From Planctomycetota bacterium (lineage in GTDB: Bacteria; Planctomycetota; Planctomycetia; Isosphaerales; Isosphaeraceae): DNA of 6,629 nt. This document shows positions 5,346 through 6,629 of the stretch, in pieces. Position 1 is the stretch's first letter. Each line of letters opens with the position of its first letter. The notes beneath the pieces are model-generated. The model ran no database searches and was not told the origin of the DNA. It saw nothing but the letters and a program-made list of their open reading frames with translations. A program made the position numbers and the translations under genes. The DNA is taken from contig JAJYCH010000280.1 of the NCBI GenBank assembly GCA_021778575.1, positions 1 through 6,629 on the forward strand. The letters are read 5' to 3'.

Positions 5346-6152
5346 TCAACTTTCCTCATGATCAAAATGGGCCTCGGCCGGCGGACAGGGGATCGGGTGG
5401 CCGAGTTCGTCGACGATCGGGCCGTTGGGGGGAACCTTCAAGCCCTGGCTGTAGTGGATCACGTTGGGCGTGTTGATCCCTCCCGAGATGATCGACTGAA
5501 GCGCCTGGTTCACCGACCAGTCGACGTCGGTCACGCGGCTTTCGGGGATGTAGAGCGTGAACCCGGACGGTGGGACGACTCCGGTCAGGACGCAGACGCA
5601 GAGGATCGACTCGCCGGTCATCGCGTCGGCCAGGGACTTGGTCACGAAGCCGAGCGCCTTCGAGCCGGGGTGGGGGAACTCGACCAGGACCACTCGCTGG
5701 AACGAACTTCCTTGACCACCCGATTCGAGCGATTGAAAGACGTTGCTGAGCGCCTTGTAGATCGTCGTCACGCCCGGAAGGTGGAGCAAGACCCAGTCGA
5801 GCGCCCGACGGAGCCCCGACCGGGCGAACAGGCCAAGCATGTAGAGGAAGCTGGCGACCAGGACGATCGCGATCAACGGCGAGCCATAAAGCTCCCAGAC
5901 TCCGTTCGGATCATACCCTTCCTGGAACCGCATCAATGTCCGGACAACCCGCGTGGCCGGCACCAGGATCGCGTTATTCAGCGCACTATACAGTTGATAG
6001 ATGATCCAGAACGTCAGGGCGATCGGTAGCGCCAGGATCAACCCGCTGATGATCCGCGTCCTCATCGAGTCGACCAGCGCCCGGAACGCCGCGGCCCCGT
6101 CAAGGACGTGAGGTCGAGGCCGTTCGGGAACTGGGGTCGGATTCACGCTCAT
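5346..6152 (-). CDS. DUF502 family membrane protein
   Basis: A 268-residue DUF502 protein (PF04367), function unknown, found in many bacteria and plants. After a Pro-rich N-terminus (1-15) there are two membrane helices, about 34-56 (ISGLILALPIALTFWIIYQL) and 91-111 (SPLIAIVLVASFLYMLGLFA), separated by a short polar loop. The soluble C-terminal part has the family landmarks LPGVTTIYKALSNVFQSL (125-142), FQRVVLVEFPHPGSKALGFVT (split, 151-171), VVPPSGFTLYIPESRV (182-197) and IISGGINTP (221-229). The start is the ATG at 6152-6150, with GAGGAG (6169-6164) eleven bases upstream. The frame is open 42 codons further out to 6278, but that extension is Arg/Gly/Ser-rich and not typical of the family. 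The gene is convergent with DUF1801 and divergent from the Cys-rich gene, so it is probably monocistronic here. Confidence 0.9.
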   Translation of the reverse strand: MSVNPTPVPERPRPHVLDGAAAFRALVDSMRTRIISGLILALPIALTFWIIYQLYSALNNAILVPATRVVRTLMRFQEGYDPNGVWELYGSPLIAIVLVASFLYMLGLFARSGLRRALDWVLLHLPGVTTIYKALSNVFQSLESGGQGSSFQRVVLVEFPHPGSKALGFVTKSLADAMTGESILCVCVLTGVVPPSGFTLYIPESRVTDVDWSVNQALQSIISGGINTPNVIHYSQGLKVPPNGPIVDELGHPIPCPPAEAHFDHEES

Positions 6153-6245
6153 CGTTCGGGAAGCTCCTCGCCAGAGACAGGACCAGCCCGGCCCCAAGAC
6201 TCGTGACGAAGGGATCGAGCCCGGCAACCGATCGGTAAGCCGAGA

Positions 6246-6251
6246 ATCATA
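6246..6251 (-). promoter_or_regulatory. Possible -10 hexamer for DUF502
   Basis: Read on the minus strand, TATGAT (6251-6246) matches five of six positions of TATAAT and lies about 95 bases upstream of the DUF502 start. No clear -35 is present at 16-18 bases, so support is weak. Confidence 0.2.
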
Positions 6252-6278
6252 CCCGAATTCGAGGCGACGCCCCACCAT

Positions 6279-6379
6279 CCGCTAATTTGTCGAAAATCAA
6301 AAATTTTCCGAAGACAAGAACCGCTCGATCGTCTATCTCTGAAGTCCGTCACGACAAACCCCGTTCAAAGGACTCTCCG
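6279..6379. promoter_or_regulatory. Divergent intergenic region between DUF502 and the Cys-rich gene
   Basis: This spacer contains the most AT-rich run in the window (6283-6308). It includes GAAAAT (6292-6297) and its reverse complement ATTTTC (6303-6308) around a five-base loop. It should hold the promoter of the + strand gene, whose ribosome site AAAGGA is at 6367-6372. The AT-rich dyad could be an operator or an UP-like element; I could not fit a convincing -35/-10 pair. Confidence 0.35.
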
Positions 6380-6629
6380 ATGAGCCGGTTGACGATTCTC
6401 GACAACCTCCGGATCGCCTCACCCTGCGAGGCTGATTGGAACGCGATGACTGGCGACGATCGGACCCGGTTCTGCGGCGATTGCTCCAAGCACGTCTACA
6501 ACATCGCCGCCATGACCGCTCAGGAAGCGACCGACCTGATCATCGCCAGCGAAGGAAAACTCTGCGTCCAGATCTATCGGCGGAGCGATGGAACCGTTCT
6601 GACCGCCGATTGCCCGGTGGGAGATCGGA
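6380..6629 (+). CDS. Cysteine-rich protein of unknown function, 3' end outside window
   Basis: The first 83 residues of a protein that runs off the window. The ATG at 6380 has AAAGGA (6367-6372) seven bases ahead. The pattern is SPC16-x3-W20, then M23-x-GDDRTRFC32-GDC35-SKHVYNIAAMT, then KLC62-VQIYRRSDGTVLTADC78. I recognise this as a recurrent short domain of uncharacterised bacterial proteins, common in planctomycetes and seen in proteobacteria, that begins with this Cys-rich block and often continues into a membrane segment. Five cysteines, two as C-x2-C, suggest metal binding or a redox centre, but the ligand is unknown. It is divergent from DUF502. No family name can be given with certainty, and the missing C-terminus limits the call. 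Confidence 0.75.
   Translation, partial: MSRLTILDNLRIASPCEADWNAMTGDDRTRFCGDCSKHVYNIAAMTAQEATDLIIASEGKLCVQIYRRSDGTVLTADCPVGDR

Noticed and set aside
5358..6029. 223-codon + strand frame opposite DUF502
   Set aside because: The DUF502 frame has two membrane helices and family motifs. The opposite frame encodes an Arg/Asp/Glu-rich product typical of antisense translation in GC-rich DNA.
6153..6278. 42-codon N-terminal extension of DUF502
   Set aside because: Atypical composition, and a ribosome site (GAGGAG) stands before the internal ATG at 6152.
1..6629. CRISPR array, tRNA, rRNA, transposase or integrase
   Set aside because: No regularly spaced repeats, cloverleaf or rRNA-like segments, and no recombinase motifs in the credible coding frames.

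Overview
The window looks like a chromosomal stretch of a high-GC member of the Planctomycetota, most likely the Isosphaeraceae/Gemmataceae side of the phylum. The main reason is a DUF1559 prepilin-like protein (type IV pilin-type N-terminus plus the C-terminal H-x9-DG motif) followed by a tiny lipoprotein gene, an arrangement typical of planctomycetes. Strong G/C bias at third codon positions and several short lineage-type orphan genes agree with this. The taxonomic call is inference from gene content; no rRNA or tRNA is present.

Layout. (1) Positions 1-195 hold the 3' end of a small lipoprotein gene. Fourteen bases later comes a complete PdxA-family dehydrogenase (210-1274), then a five-helix membrane protein starting at a TTG behind a strong Shine-Dalgarno (1298-1894), then a zinc-ribbon-like two-helix membrane protein (1978-2670). 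All four are on the + strand and closely spaced, so they may share a transcript. (2) A 330-base non-coding stretch (2671-3000) leads to the DUF1559 gene (3001-4371). Its reading frame runs past the usual family C-terminus, through a strong 16-bp hairpin (4201-4248), and into the start of the next gene, a 74-residue lipoprotein (4299-4523). (3) Immediately after the lipoprotein lies a decayed copy (4538-4677) of the 3' end of the zinc-ribbon gene. (4) A gene-free interval (4678-4924) carries a long inverted repeat and a second, smaller hairpin element. (5) A DUF1801/YdhG-like protein (4925-5326, +) converges on a DUF502 membrane protein (5346-6152, -). (6) A divergent, AT-richer spacer separates DUF502 from a cysteine-rich protein cut off by the window end (6380-6629, +).

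The most notable structure: the DUF1559 + lipoprotein pair is bracketed by same-orientation copies of the end of the zinc-ribbon gene (2577-2660 and 4584-4667; 84 bases, 3 mismatches), one abutting the pair upstream and one downstream. This suggests that the pair was inserted or duplicated together with a piece of neighbouring gene, and that recombination between the repeats could delete it. I saw no CRISPR array, transposase, tRNA or rRNA. Apart from PdxA, the genes belong to families of unknown or poorly known function, so a common pathway cannot be assigned.
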